Positions 51,075 through 59,987 of a stretch of DNA of 64,000 nt are shown here, in pieces. A program made the translations under genes and the position numbers. Source of the stretch: JALHOP01 sp964484195 (GTDB taxonomy: Bacteria > Myxococcota > XYA12-FULL-58-9 > JALHOP01). The stretch spans positions 124,001 through 188,000 of the forward strand of contig CAZAER010000003.1 in assembly GCA_964484195.1 (NCBI GenBank), written 5' to 3'. Within the stretch, counting starts at the first letter, position 1; the number at the start of each line of letters is the position of its first letter. The notes under the pieces were generated by a model, which did not search any database, was not told the DNA's origin, and was given only the letters and a program-made list of their open reading frames with translations.

Positions 51075-51710
51075 TCAGGGCCCGAGGCGCTCTGTCCGCC
51101 ATACCGGGCCATGAGGCAAGTAGGCGATGCGGTCGTGGAGTCGTGACGGCCGTCCGTGCCAGAACTCGAAGCGGCTGGGCGCGACGCGATAGCCGCCCCA
51201 GTGTGGCGGCCGCTCGATGGGGCCATCGCCGTAGCGGGTGGTGACGGCCTCGAGCCGCTTCTCGAGCTCGGCGCGATCACGGACCGGGCTCGACTGCGGC
51301 GACGCCCAGGCGCCGAGCTGGCTCGCGCGCGGGCGGGTCGCGAAGTATCGCGCCGACTCCTCGTCGCTGACCTTGGTGGCGCTGCCTTCGACGCGCACTT
51401 GGCGTTCGAGCTCGTTCCACCAGAAGCAGAGCGCAACGCGCGGGTTCACGGCGATGGCGCGTCCTTTACGCGAATCGTAGTTGGTGAAGAACACGAAGCC
51501 CTTGTCGTCGACGCCTTTGAGCAGGGCGATGCGCGCCGAGGGCGTACCGTCGGCGTCGACGGTCGCGACGGTCATTGCGGTCGGTTCGCGCAGCTGCGCC
51601 TTGATGGCTTCGTCGAGCCATTTGTTGAACTGGCGGAATGGGTCGAGATCGACGTCGTTCTCGTCGAGCGTCCCGCGTGCGTACTCGAGGCGCAGATCTT
51701 CGATGCTCAT
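51075..51710 (-). CDS. pdxH: Pyridoxamine 5'-phosphate oxidase
   Basis: A 211-residue FMN enzyme. MSIEDLRLEYARGTLDENDV at the start and FEFWHGRPSRLHDRIAYLPH near the end are diagnostic. The FMN/PLP segments SARIALLKGVDDKGFVFFTN, YDSRKGRAIAVNPRVALCFW and ASQLGAWASPQSSPV are intact. It makes pyridoxal 5'-phosphate. Last gene before the menaquinone block on the same strand, 15 bp downstream of the methyltransferase gene, so it may share its transcript. Confidence 0.96.
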   Translation of the reverse strand: MSIEDLRLEYARGTLDENDVDLDPFRQFNKWLDEAIKAQLREPTAMTVATVDADGTPSARIALLKGVDDKGFVFFTNYDSRKGRAIAVNPRVALCFWWNELERQVRVEGSATKVSDEESARYFATRPRASQLGAWASPQSSPVRDRAELEKRLEAVTTRYGDGPIERPPHWGGYRVAPSRFEFWHGRPSRLHDRIAYLPHGPVWRTERLGP

Positions 51711-51725
51711 GCTCGCGACCCTACG

Positions 51726-52427
51726 TTAGGCGACGCGGCCGCAATAGATGTGCGCGGCGCCGAAGGCGAGACGCTCGATCTCGACCTCGGCGAGGCCGGC
51801 CTCACCCATCATCGCCGCGAACTCCTCCGGCGGTGGGAAGGCGGCGATGGAGCGCTGCAAATAGCGGTACTCCGGCGCTCGCGACAGGTACGCGCCCAGG
51901 CGTGGGACGATGTGATGGACGTGCAGCCGGGCGAAGAAGGCGAGGGGGCCACCCTTGGGCTCGCCGAGCTCCAGGACCACGACGCGGCCGCCGGGTTTCA
52001 CCACGCGGCGCATCTCGGCGAGACCTTTGGCGCGGTCGGGGACGTTGCGGATGCCAAAGCTGATGCAAGCTCCGTCGAAGCTCGCGTCCGCGAAAGGCAG
52101 CGCCTGTGCGTCGCCCTGGACCAGCTCGATGCGCTCGCCGTAGGCCGCGGCTTTGACGCGACCCACCTCGAGCATGTTGGCGCTCGGGTCGAGGCCGGCG
52201 ACGTGGGCATCCTCGTGCATGTCCGCGATAGCGAGGGCGACATCGGCGGTGCCGGTTGCCACGTCGAGCACGCGGGCGTTGGCGGGGAGGCTCATGGCGC
52301 GCACCAGACGCTCACGCCAGCCGCGGTCCATGCCGAGGCTGATGATGCGGTTCAAGCGATCGTAACGACCGGCGATGCGGTCGAACATGGCGCCGCTGCC
52401 GGCGGGTGCTCCTGCGACGTCGGTCAT
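51726..52427 (-). CDS. menG: Demethylmenaquinone methyltransferase (UbiE/MenG)
   Basis: A 233-residue SAM enzyme. FDRIAGRYDRLNRIISLGMD is the UbiE N-terminal signature, the SAM site is VLDVATGTADVALAIADMHE, and FADASFDGACISFGIRNVPD with EMRRVVKPGGRVVVLEL follows. It methylates demethylmenaquinone in the last step of menaquinone synthesis. ATGA overlap with the polyprenyl synthase gene upstream and an AGGAG site inside that gene point to translational coupling. Confidence 0.94.
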   Translation of the reverse strand: MTDVAGAPAGSGAMFDRIAGRYDRLNRIISLGMDRGWRERLVRAMSLPANARVLDVATGTADVALAIADMHEDAHVAGLDPSANMLEVGRVKAAAYGERIELVQGDAQALPFADASFDGACISFGIRNVPDRAKGLAEMRRVVKPGGRVVVLELGEPKGGPLAFFARLHVHHIVPRLGAYLSRAPEYRYLQRSIAAFPPPEEFAAMMGEAGLAEVEIERLAFGAAHIYCGRVA

Positions 52428-53647
52428 TTCGATCTCCTGATGGCATCGCGCACGACCATGGCGATGGCGTCACGGGCCGGGCCCGCGGGTAAATGGGCGA
52501 GCTCTTCGGCGGCGCGCTCACCTTGCTGCTCGGCGTAGGCACGCGTCACCTGCAAGGCACCGGTAGCGCGGATGCGCTCCACCAGGCTCTTCGCGAATGC
52601 CAGGTCATCGCTCGCGTTGCCGCGGACATGATGCTCGAGATCACGCGCTAGCGCCGCGTCGCGCTCGGCGGCGACGATGACCGGCCAGGTGAGCTTGCCC
52701 TCGCGCAGGTCGGCGAGCGGTGTCTTGCCGGTCACTGCGGTGGTGCCCTCGAGATCGATGACGTCGTCGATGAGCTGGAAGGCCATGCCGAGCGCATCGC
52801 CGACGCGCGCTAGATGACCGAGACTGTCGGCGGAGAGCTTGGCGACCACGCCGCCGGCGGTGAGGCCCCAGCGGAACAGTGCCGCGGTCTTGCCGTGAAT
52901 GACCTTGAGATAGACCTCGCGCTCAGGACGGAAGCGACCGCGCTGCTCGAGCTGAATGGCTTCGGCGTGGACCATCTCGGAGATGACCTGCAGCAGGGAG
53001 CGCAAGAGAGTCGGCTCGTTGGCGCTATCGACGAGCTTGAGCGCTTCGACGAGCAAGTGATCGCCGCCGAGGATGCTGGCGCTGTTGCCGTAGATGAGCC
53101 GCGCGGTGGCGGCGCCACGGCGCTCGTTACCCTGGTCGAGCACGTCGTCGTGCAGCAAGGTCGCGGCGTGGACGATCTCGCAGGCGACCGCGAGATTGCG
53201 CACCACGTTGTCGAGGCTGCGCCCACCCATGCGGGCGGCGAGCAAGACACACAGCGGACGGATGCGCTTGCCGGGGCGATCGAGCAGCTGCCGAGCGGCG
53301 CGGCGGGCCAAGAGGCCATCGGCTTTCGGCGATCGGTCATCGGCCATCGGCGATCGGCTATCGGTGATCGACAATCGGCTATCGGCCATCGGCGATCGGA
53401 AATCGACCGTCGGTTCTCGGACCTCGGCATCAATCCCCTGAATCGCCAGCTCGATCTGCATCAGGTCGTCGGCGAGAAGAGCCTTCAGCTCCTCCAAGCG
53501 CTCCGCCAGTGCATCCACGCCATTGGCGCGAGCCACATTGGCAAGCGGATCGAGGACCGCCTCACGTCGTGCTTCGCGCGGCCGTCGCGACACGCTATCT
53601 TCGCGACTTACCGATACGAGCGCAGGCGCGTTGCTTGCGTCACTCAT
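52424..53647 (-). CDS. Polyprenyl diphosphate synthase with repeat-derived insertion
   Basis: A 407-residue long-chain trans-prenyltransferase. The first Asp-rich motif is AATLLHDDVLDQGNERRG and the second AFQLIDDVIDLEGTT; GKRIRPLCVLLAARMGG and GNSASILGGDHLL also fit. It would make the menaquinone side chain. Residues ~77-111 come from a 7-bp tandem repeat and read FRSPMADSRLSITDSRSPMA, an insertion absent from the family core and lying before helix C, so activity need not be lost. Its ATG overlaps the menE-frame stop (ATGA), with GAGGAGG upstream. Chain length cannot be read from sequence. Confidence 0.9.
   Translation of the reverse strand: MSDASNAPALVSVSREDSVSRRPREARREAVLDPLANVARANGVDALAERLEELKALLADDLMQIELAIQGIDAEVREPTVDFRSPMADSRLSITDSRSPMADDRSPKADGLLARRAARQLLDRPGKRIRPLCVLLAARMGGRSLDNVVRNLAVACEIVHAATLLHDDVLDQGNERRGAATARLIYGNSASILGGDHLLVEALKLVDSANEPTLLRSLLQVISEMVHAEAIQLEQRGRFRPEREVYLKVIHGKTAALFRWGLTAGGVVAKLSADSLGHLARVGDALGMAFQLIDDVIDLEGTTAVTGKTPLADLREGKLTWPVIVAAERDAALARDLEHHVRGNASDDLAFAKSLVERIRATGALQVTRAYAEQQGERAAEELAHLPAGPARDAIAMVVRDAIRRSK
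53315..53420. repeat. Degenerate 7-bp tandem repeat (NNATCGG), ~15 units, inside the polyprenyl synthase gene
   Basis: Units such as CGATCGG, CTATCGG, CCATCGG and TCATCGG follow one another for 106 bp. As 106 is close to a multiple of seven codons, the encoded protein also has a seven-residue period (SPMADSR, SITDSRS). Confidence 0.85.
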
Positions 53648-55509
53648 ACGTCCTCCTCGTTCCGGGGGTTCTTGCTTTGGTTTTCGAGCATGTCATGACC
53701 GTCCGCTTTGGCGACGTCGATCGCGCCGGCATCGTCTTCTTTGCGCGGGTATTCGAGTACTGCCACGAGGCTTTCGAAGAGCTTCTTGCCGTGACGGCGG
53801 GCGGCATCCAGGCTCTCTTCGAGGCCAAAGATTGGGGCGCGCCGCTGGTTCACGCCGACGCCGACTTCGTGAAGCCGATGCGCCTGGGTGAGCGCTTGCG
53901 CATCCACGTCGCCATCGAGGCGGCGAGTCGCAAGACCGTCACCATCGCCTACCGACTTCTTGGAGAGGACGAAGTGCTGCGAGCCACGGCTCGCACCGTG
54001 CATGCGTTCGTCGACCTCGGGAGCTTTCGCCCTGTAAGCTTCCCGTCCACTTTCGCGGACGCTTTGCGGCGTGTCGGCATCGACGGCCACGAAAAGATCG
54101 GGAGCGCGGACGCGCAGTAGGTCGCCGAGAGCCCTGCGCGAGCGTTTGTCCATGGCGTTGGTCGTGATGCTGTCGACCCACACGTAGCGATCGGGGGTTT
54201 TGAATCGCGATAGCGCCTTGCCACACCAAGCGTCGAGCTCGCCATCCGTGGGCCGCGGGTTGCCGCGCGCCACGACGAGCGCCACCGGCCGCTCACCCCA
54301 ACGCGGGTTGGGAACGCCGAGCACACAGACGTCGCGCACTCCTGGATGGTCGGCGAGCACGCGCTCGATTTCGAGTGGATCGAGCTTTTCACCACCCGAA
54401 ACGATGACGCCGTCGTCGCGTCCGTCGATGTGGACGCGGCCGTGCTCGTCGACGTGTCCGCGATCGCGGGTGATGAAGACACCGCCCACGGTCGGACCGG
54501 CAATCTCGAGCAAGCCGTCGTTGCTGCGGACGCGCGCGAAGGCAATCGGCGCGCCGGCGCCGCCGTCGTCACTGGTGTCGCCTACCGCGCGGGTTGCGAT
54601 CTGCGAGGCTGCCTCGCTCATGCCCCAGGTGAGGGCCACGGGGACCTCGAGGGCACGGCAACGTTCGAGCAAATCTTTCGCTGTTTTGGCGCCACCGATG
54701 AGCGCCACGCGCAGGCTCGCGGGGAAAGGCTTGGCGTCCCGCACCTCGAGAACCCTCTCGAGCATGGTCGGTACCAATGACACCATGGTGGCCTGACCCA
54801 GGTCGAGCGCGCGAGCCACCCGCGCCGCAACGAAGCGAGCGTGCAACACGACGGTCGTGCCGTAGAAGGCGCAGCGCGTGAGCACCGAGAGACCGCCGAC
54901 GTGGTGTAACGGCAGACAGGCAAGCCACCGGTCTCCGGCGCGGTGCTCGAGGCGGATCGCGGAGCCGAAGGCCTGGAGCGCGATTTGCTGCGTCGTGAGC
55001 GGGACGGGGCGTGGCGTGCCTGTCGTGCCCGAGGTGAGCAGCACGAGACGTGTCTCGTCCCATGGCCAGAAGCGCTCGGGGGCGTGTGCCGCATCCGCTG
55101 CGACGTCACCGAGCTCGAAACGAATGACTTTGGCGTGGTTTGCAAGCGCGTCGGGTGCACCTTGCGTGAGCACGACGGCGTCCGGGGCCAGCGTCGCCAG
55201 ATCACGCTGCAGCTCGGTCTCCGCGGCATCGTAGGCGAGGGGAGCAACAGTGGCGCCGACCCAACCCAGGGCATGGAACGCAACGACCCACGCGGAGCTC
55301 GCGACACCCGAAAGCACGACGCGCATGCCGGGCTCGATACCCGCTGCCGCGAGGCGCGCCGCTTCGACGGCGACGCGGTCGCAGAGAGCTGCGTACGTCC
55401 ACTCGCCATCGTCGGCGACGAGCGCGCAATGTGATGGCCGTGCGATGGCAGCGCTGCGCAATGGGTGCGGAATGGCGCCGCTGTCCGGGATGATCCAATC
55501 GTCCATCAT
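53644..55509 (-). CDS. menE: o-Succinylbenzoate-CoA ligase MenE with ~158-residue C-terminal extension antisense to menI
   Basis: A 621-residue AMP-forming ligase. Core (residues 1-460): VLLTSGTTGTPRPVPLTTQQ (AMP-binding), LTWGMSEAASQIATRAVG, GGVFITRDRGHVDEHGRVHI, DGRDDGVIVSGGEKLDPLEI and near the end the catalytic Lys in TTNAMDKRSRRAL. It activates o-succinylbenzoate with CoA. The frame then continues without a stop to 53644, exactly opposite the thioesterase gene, and ends in an ATGA overlap with the polyprenyl synthase start. AGGAGG at 55516-55521 fixes the ATG at 55509, and the start overlaps menC by ATGA. Whether the extension is made or trimmed is unknown. Confidence 0.88.
   Translation of the reverse strand: MMDDWIIPDSGAIPHPLRSAAIARPSHCALVADDGEWTYAALCDRVAVEAARLAAAGIEPGMRVVLSGVASSAWVVAFHALGWVGATVAPLAYDAAETELQRDLATLAPDAVVLTQGAPDALANHAKVIRFELGDVAADAAHAPERFWPWDETRLVLLTSGTTGTPRPVPLTTQQIALQAFGSAIRLEHRAGDRWLACLPLHHVGGLSVLTRCAFYGTTVVLHARFVAARVARALDLGQATMVSLVPTMLERVLEVRDAKPFPASLRVALIGGAKTAKDLLERCRALEVPVALTWGMSEAASQIATRAVGDTSDDGGAGAPIAFARVRSNDGLLEIAGPTVGGVFITRDRGHVDEHGRVHIDGRDDGVIVSGGEKLDPLEIERVLADHPGVRDVCVLGVPNPRWGERPVALVVARGNPRPTDGELDAWCGKALSRFKTPDRYVWVDSITTNAMDKRSRRALGDLLRVRAPDLFVAVDADTPQSVRESGREAYRAKAPEVDERMHGASRGSQHFVLSKKSVGDGDGLATRRLDGDVDAQALTQAHRLHEVGVGVNQRRAPIFGLEESLDAARRHGKKLFESLVAVLEYPRKEDDAGAIDVAKADGHDMLENQSKNPRNEEDV
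53695..54120 (+). CDS. menI: DHNA-CoA thioesterase-like hotdog protein (MenI type), nested antisense in menE
   Basis: A 141-residue hotdog thioesterase. VRFGDVDRAGIVFFARVFEY and CHEAFEELLAVTAGGI are the DHNA-CoA thioesterase signature, followed by GAPLVHADADFVKPMRLGER. It would release 1,4-dihydroxy-2-naphthoate from its CoA ester before prenylation by MenA. The ATG at 53695 is conservative; a TTG at 53677 would add MVFEHV, closer to the family norm. It lies entirely opposite the 3' part of the menE frame and diverges from the polyprenyl synthase gene. Confidence 0.85.
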   Translation: MTVRFGDVDRAGIVFFARVFEYCHEAFEELLAVTAGGIQALFEAKDWGAPLVHADADFVKPMRLGERLRIHVAIEAASRKTVTIAYRLLGEDEVLRATARTVHAFVDLGSFRPVSFPSTFADALRRVGIDGHEKIGSADAQ

Positions 55510-56492
55510 GCGACACCTCCTGGAACGACGCCCAAGCCAGGACCCCGCGGGTGAGCGATGCGGCCAGCTTCTGGAGGCGGCAGGCTGGCAACATCCTCGG
55601 CAAGTGGCTGGCCGAGGCCACAGATCGAATCGTCCGCCAAAGCGCACGCGAGATGCAGAGCGTGCGCGCGACCAATCGCCGACTCGAGAGCGTGAGTGAC
55701 CATCACCGCGAGCCCGGCGCGACGCGCGGCGTCCGCGAGGTCGAGAGTCGAGCGTACGCCGCCCAGGAAGGCCGGCTTCAAGACCACCACGTCGGCGGCT
55801 CCGAGCTCGACGACTTGCTCGACGCTCTCGGCGTTGGTGACGCCTTCGTCGGCAGCGATGCGAGCGCCGGTCGATTCACGCACGCGCGCCATGGCGTCGA
55901 GGCCGAGCACCGGCTGCTCGACCATGTCGAGGTCGAGGTCTTTCATGGCGGTCAGCGCTTCGCAGGCAGCGCGCACTGTCCAACCGCCGTTGGCGTCGAT
56001 GCGCAAGCGCGTGCCGCCGCCGACCGCTTCACGAATCTCACGCACACGACGGCAGTCCACCGCGACCGGGTCGGTCGCGACTTTGATCTTGAGCGCCGTG
56101 AAGCCGGCGCGGACCGCGGCCAAGCTGGTCGGGACATCGTTGACCAAGGCGTGCGTCGCAGCACTGTCGCGCGACGTGGACGACAGCCAACGAGCCAGAG
56201 CGACACCGGCTCTTTGGGCTTCGAGGTCGCTGACCGCGCAGGCGACTGCGCTTCGCACTTCGGGAAGCTCCGAGTGCTCGAGCGCGGTCAGCTCGGCCAT
56301 GTGCGAGCGGACCCGCGACAAGGTGCTGCCGAAACCTGGCCAGGGCGAGCAATCGCCATAGCCGACGCGGCCGTCGGCGTCGCGCACGCGTACGATCCAG
56401 CCTTCGCGATGCGAGAAGGTGCCCGCTGCGGTGACCAGCGGCTTCACGAAGGCCAAGCGGTACGGCTGAACTTGGATCGCGCTCAGGGCCAT
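55506..56492 (-). CDS. menC: o-Succinylbenzoate synthase
   Basis: A 328-residue enolase-superfamily enzyme. The KxK motif is FTALKIKVATDPVAV, metal ligands are RLRIDANGGW, DMVEQPVLGL and RIAADEGVTN, and the catalytic Lys is in VVVLKPAFLGGVRS. It dehydrates SHCHC to o-succinylbenzoate. It overlaps menA by 10 bp and menE by ATGA. Start at 56492 (MALSAIQVQPYRLAFVKPLV) matches the usual N-terminus; the frame is open further upstream. Confidence 0.94.
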   Translation of the reverse strand: MALSAIQVQPYRLAFVKPLVTAAGTFSHREGWIVRVRDADGRVGYGDCSPWPGFGSTLSRVRSHMAELTALEHSELPEVRSAVACAVSDLEAQRAGVALARWLSSTSRDSAATHALVNDVPTSLAAVRAGFTALKIKVATDPVAVDCRRVREIREAVGGGTRLRIDANGGWTVRAACEALTAMKDLDLDMVEQPVLGLDAMARVRESTGARIAADEGVTNAESVEQVVELGAADVVVLKPAFLGGVRSTLDLADAARRAGLAVMVTHALESAIGRAHALHLACALADDSICGLGQPLAEDVASLPPPEAGRIAHPRGPGLGVVPGGVA

Positions 56493-57430
56493 AACGTCAC
56501 CCCCAGAGCGAGCACGACTCCATAAGCGAGCATGAGCTGCGCCGTGCCGCCGAGATAGCGGTTCAATGCGGCACCATCGGTCGTGAGCACGCCGCGCAGG
56601 CGTGCCACTGCGAGCGGCAGAGTGAGCCATGCCACGAGCCAAGAGGCCGGCGTTACTCCCGTCGCCCAGCCGACCACCGGGATGGCGTACGCGACGGTCA
56701 GCAAGAAGAGGTATTCGCTGCGTGCGAAGCGTGCGCCGAAGCGGACAGCGAGGGTGCGTTTGCCGACCTGGGCGTCGCCGACGCGGTCGCGCAGGTTGTT
56801 GACCACGAGGATGGCGGTGCACAAAGCCCCGAGTGCAGCGCCGGCATAGACCGAGCTTTCACCGAGGCGAAGCGCCTGCACGTAATACGTGCCGCCCACT
56901 GCGACGAGCCCGAAGAAGACGAAAACGAATAGGTCGGCGATGCCGACGTAAGCGAGTGGCGCGGGTCCGCCGGTGTACAAGAAGCCGCAAGCGACGCTCG
57001 CGAGGCCAATGGCGACGATCGGCCAACCGCCACGCGCCACCAAAGCGGCCCCGACCACCATCGCGAGCGCGAACGCGAGCACCGCGGCCACGAGCACTGC
57101 GCGCGGGGTTACCCACCCACGCTGCGTCACGCGTGCGGGACCCAAACGCTCGGCCGTGTCGGCGCCGCGCTGGAAATCCGCGTAGTCGTTGAACAGGTTG
57201 GTGCCAACCTGGATGAGGACCGCGCCTGCCGCCGCCAGTGTCGCGTAACCCGCGTGGAATAGGCCGTCTGCGTACGCCAAAGCGGAACCAACCAGCACTG
57301 GCGTGACGGCGGCCGGCAAGGTGCGCGGGCGCGCCGCCAAAAGCCAGGTACGCACGGGCCCGGGCGGCGCGTTCGGCGCCGCTTGCAGCTCGATGTCCGC
57401 TTGCGCGGGCATGTGCGTAGTGCTCGTCAT
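56483..57430 (-). CDS. menA: 1,4-Dihydroxy-2-naphthoate polyprenyltransferase
   Basis: A 315-residue UbiA-superfamily membrane enzyme with about nine helices. The Asp-rich motifs are NLFNDYADFQRGADT and NNLRDRVGDAQVGKRTLAV. The N-terminus WLLAARPRTLPAAVTPVLVG is typical of MenA. It attaches the polyprenyl tail and loses CO2, giving demethylmenaquinone. It lies 5 bp after menB and overlaps menC, inside the operon. Confidence 0.95.
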   Translation of the reverse strand: MTSTTHMPAQADIELQAAPNAPPGPVRTWLLAARPRTLPAAVTPVLVGSALAYADGLFHAGYATLAAAGAVLIQVGTNLFNDYADFQRGADTAERLGPARVTQRGWVTPRAVLVAAVLAFALAMVVGAALVARGGWPIVAIGLASVACGFLYTGGPAPLAYVGIADLFVFVFFGLVAVGGTYYVQALRLGESSVYAGAALGALCTAILVVNNLRDRVGDAQVGKRTLAVRFGARFARSEYLFLLTVAYAIPVVGWATGVTPASWLVAWLTLPLAVARLRGVLTTDGAALNRYLGGTAQLMLAYGVVLALGVTLWP

Positions 57431-57435
57431 GGTGG

Positions 57436-58263
57436 CTATGGAACTCGCTTGAACTTCTTGAAGTCGGGTTTGCGCTTCTCGACGTAGGCGTTGCGGCCTT
57501 CTTGGCCCTCTTCGCTCATGTAGAAGAGCAGGGTGGCGTCACCAGCGAGCTGCTGGACGCCGGTCATGCCGTCGACGTCGGCGTTGAAGCCGGCCTTGAG
57601 CAGGCGCAGCGCCATCGGCGACAGCGCCAGCATCTCGCGGCACCACTTCACGGTCTCGCGCTCGAGGTCGGCGACCGGCACCACGTGGTTGACGAGGCCC
57701 ATGTCGAGAGCTTCCTGCGCGCCGTACTGGCGGCAGAGGAACCAGATCTCCCGCGCTTTCTTCTGGCCCACCATGCGCGCGAGGAGCCCGGCGCCGAAGC
57801 CTGCGTCGAAGCTGCCGACCCGCGGACCAGTCTGGCCGAACTTGGCATTGTCCGCTGCGATCGTCAGGTCGCAGCAGACGTGCAGGACGTGACCGCCGCC
57901 GATGGCGAAGCCCGCGACCATGGCGACGACGGGCTTGGGGCAAGTGCGAATGAATCGCTGCAGATCGAGCACGTTCAGGCGCGGCACGCCGTCGGGACCG
58001 ACGTAGCCTTTGTCGCCGCGGACGCGCTGGTCGCCGCCGGAGCAAAAGGCCATGTCGCCCTTGCCGGTCAGGATGATGACGCCGATTTCCGGATCCTCTC
58101 GCGCGTCGTAGAACGCGGAGGACAGCTCGAAGATGGTCTGCGGCCGAAATGCGTTGCGGCACTCGGGGCGATTGATGGTGATTTTCGCGATGCCTTCGGC
58201 CTTGTGATACTCGATGTCCTCGAAGGCTTTGACTTTGATCCAGCTCGGTAGCTCTGCGTTCAT
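57436..58263 (-). CDS. menB: 1,4-Dihydroxy-2-naphthoyl-CoA synthase
   Basis: A 275-residue crotonase-fold enzyme. FCSGGDQRVRGDKGYVG, the oxyanion-hole segment AGFAIGGGHVLHVCCDLTI and GQTGPRVGSFDAGFGAGLLA are MenB signatures, with FYMSEEGQEGRNAYVEKRKP at the C-terminus. It closes the second ring from OSB-CoA. Start at 58263 follows a GAGG-like site; the frame is open upstream into menD but the family begins here. Confidence 0.96.
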   Translation of the reverse strand: MNAELPSWIKVKAFEDIEYHKAEGIAKITINRPECRNAFRPQTIFELSSAFYDAREDPEIGVIILTGKGDMAFCSGGDQRVRGDKGYVGPDGVPRLNVLDLQRFIRTCPKPVVAMVAGFAIGGGHVLHVCCDLTIAADNAKFGQTGPRVGSFDAGFGAGLLARMVGQKKAREIWFLCRQYGAQEALDMGLVNHVVPVADLERETVKWCREMLALSPMALRLLKAGFNADVDGMTGVQQLAGDATLLFYMSEEGQEGRNAYVEKRKPDFKKFKRVP

Positions 58264-58274
58264 GGTCTCTTCCT

Positions 58275-59987
58275 CTACTTGATGGCTTCGAGCGCTCGCG
58301 CGACCGCTGTAGCGGACGCCCTGTGGCGCGTGACGTTGCGACTGCGATCGACCACGGCGTGGATGACGCGGAGGCCTCGACCGGCTCCTGCGAGCGCTTG
58401 CTCCAGCTCGGGGAGCGAACCGACTTTCGTGGTGCTGAACCCGAAGGCCGCGGCGGTGGCGGCGATGTCGATCTCCTGAGGCGTGCTGAAGTAGCGTGCG
58501 AAGGCGCGCGGCTCGTGCTCGGCGATCGGCAGGAAGTCGAAGATGCCGCCGCCGTGATTGTCGACGACGATCAACGTGAGATTGGCGTCGAGCGCTTTCG
58601 CGGTCGCGAGCGAGCCGACGTCGTGCAGGAACGCGAGGTCGCCGAGGAGGGCAAAGGTCGGGCCTTTCCAGGCGAGAGCCGCGCCGCACGCCGTGGCGAT
58701 GGTGCCGTCGATGCCGTTGGCGCCGCGGTTGGCGGTGACGACCGGCACTTTGGACGCGAAGGTCTCGAGGTCGCGCACCGGCATGCTGCTGGCGACATGC
58801 AAGAGCGCGCAGTCAGGCAAGACGCGGCCGACGCAGGCGGCAATAGCGCCTTCCCAGAAACCGTCGCCAACCGCAGCTTCGAGGACGCGGCGTGCTTCGG
58901 CTTCGGCGTCTTGCCACTGGCCGAGCCACGCGCCGTTGCCGCCGTCGACGTGCTTCACCAGCTCGTGGCACAACGCGGTCGGGTCGCAGGTGACGAGCAT
59001 GTCGGCGACGCTCGCCGGATCATGGATGGCGCCGGTGGGCTCGACCAAGATCGTGGTGGTGCTGGCGTTGTTCAGCCAGGCCGCGAGCGGCTTCGATGCC
59101 GGCACCTGACCGAAACGCAGCACCAAGTCGGGACGCATCGCGTCCGCGAACGTGGACGAGCGGAACAGCGCGTCGTACGTCGTGATGGTGCCGTCGCGGC
59201 GTACGCCCGAGATGGCGTCGGCGAGCACCGGCCAACCCAGCTGCTTGCCGAGCTTGGTCACGGCAGACGCGAACGACATGTCGGCGGCGAGGTCGTAGCC
59301 AGCGGCGCGCGGGCCACACACGATGACGCCGCGCTTGGCCTTCGCGATGCGCTCGCGGATTGGGTCGAGGAGCGGGGCCGCAGGGGCGGCGCGCTGAACG
59401 CGCATCGGCTCTTGGGCTGGCGCGCCATAACCGACGCCGGGGGCCCACAGGGGCTCGCGGAAGGGGGCGTTCAAGTGCACCGGCCCGGGGTTCGTGCCGG
59501 TGGCTAGCCCAACGGCGCGCGCCGCCATGTGACCCCACGAGCGCGGGACGCTGCCTTCGCCCGGTGCGCCGAGATTCGCGGTCCAACGGACATAGGCGCC
59601 GTAGAGATTGTCTTGCTCGATGCTCTGGCCGGCACCGTTGTGATGCAGCTCCGGCGGACGATCGGCCGTGAGCACGATGAGCGGCACGTGGCTGTAGTGA
59701 GCTTCGATGATCGCCGGGAAGTAATGCGCCGCCGCCGAGCCCGAGGTGCAGAGCAGCGCGACCGGTTGTCCGCTGGAGCGGGCAAGACCCAGAGCCACGA
59801 AACCGGCGCTACGTTCGTCGAGGACCACCAAGGCGCGTTCGCCGAGCGCGGCATCGAGCGCCAGCACCAACGGGGTGTTGCGCGACCCGGGTGAGATGAC
59901 CGCGTACCGCAGGCCATTCGCGACCAAGGCCGCCACGAGATGTGACGACCAGGTTGCGTTGTGCTGTGCTGGTACGACTGGGTTCAC
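58275..59987 (-). CDS. menD: SEPHCHC synthase (MenD)
   Basis: A 570-residue ThDP enzyme. It starts with a GTG overlapping the menF stop (GTGA). ISPGSRNTPLVLALDAALGE, FVALGLARSSGQPVALLCTS, TADRPPELHHNGAGQSIEQD and the ThDP-binding LLGDLAFLHDVGSLATAK are all characteristic; the last stretch ends DNHGGGIFDFLP. It joins 2-oxoglutarate to isochorismate. Normal length. Confidence 0.95.
   Translation of the reverse strand: MNPVVPAQHNATWSSHLVAALVANGLRYAVISPGSRNTPLVLALDAALGERALVVLDERSAGFVALGLARSSGQPVALLCTSGSAAAHYFPAIIEAHYSHVPLIVLTADRPPELHHNGAGQSIEQDNLYGAYVRWTANLGAPGEGSVPRSWGHMAARAVGLATGTNPGPVHLNAPFREPLWAPGVGYGAPAQEPMRVQRAAPAAPLLDPIRERIAKAKRGVIVCGPRAAGYDLAADMSFASAVTKLGKQLGWPVLADAISGVRRDGTITTYDALFRSSTFADAMRPDLVLRFGQVPASKPLAAWLNNASTTTILVEPTGAIHDPASVADMLVTCDPTALCHELVKHVDGGNGAWLGQWQDAEAEARRVLEAAVGDGFWEGAIAACVGRVLPDCALLHVASSMPVRDLETFASKVPVVTANRGANGIDGTIATACGAALAWKGPTFALLGDLAFLHDVGSLATAKALDANLTLIVVDNHGGGIFDFLPIAEHEPRAFARYFSTPQEIDIAATAAAFGFSTTKVGSLPELEQALAGAGRGLRVIHAVVDRSRNVTRHRASATAVARALEAIK

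Noticed and set aside
51156..52538. 460-codon plus-strand frame opposite pdxH and menG
   Set aside because: Antisense to two clear enzymes.
53315..53420. Tandem repeat as a CRISPR array
   Set aside because: The unit is 7 bp without spacers and it is translated in frame.
58323..59507. 394-codon plus-strand frame opposite menD
   Set aside because: Antisense shadow of a certain MenD.
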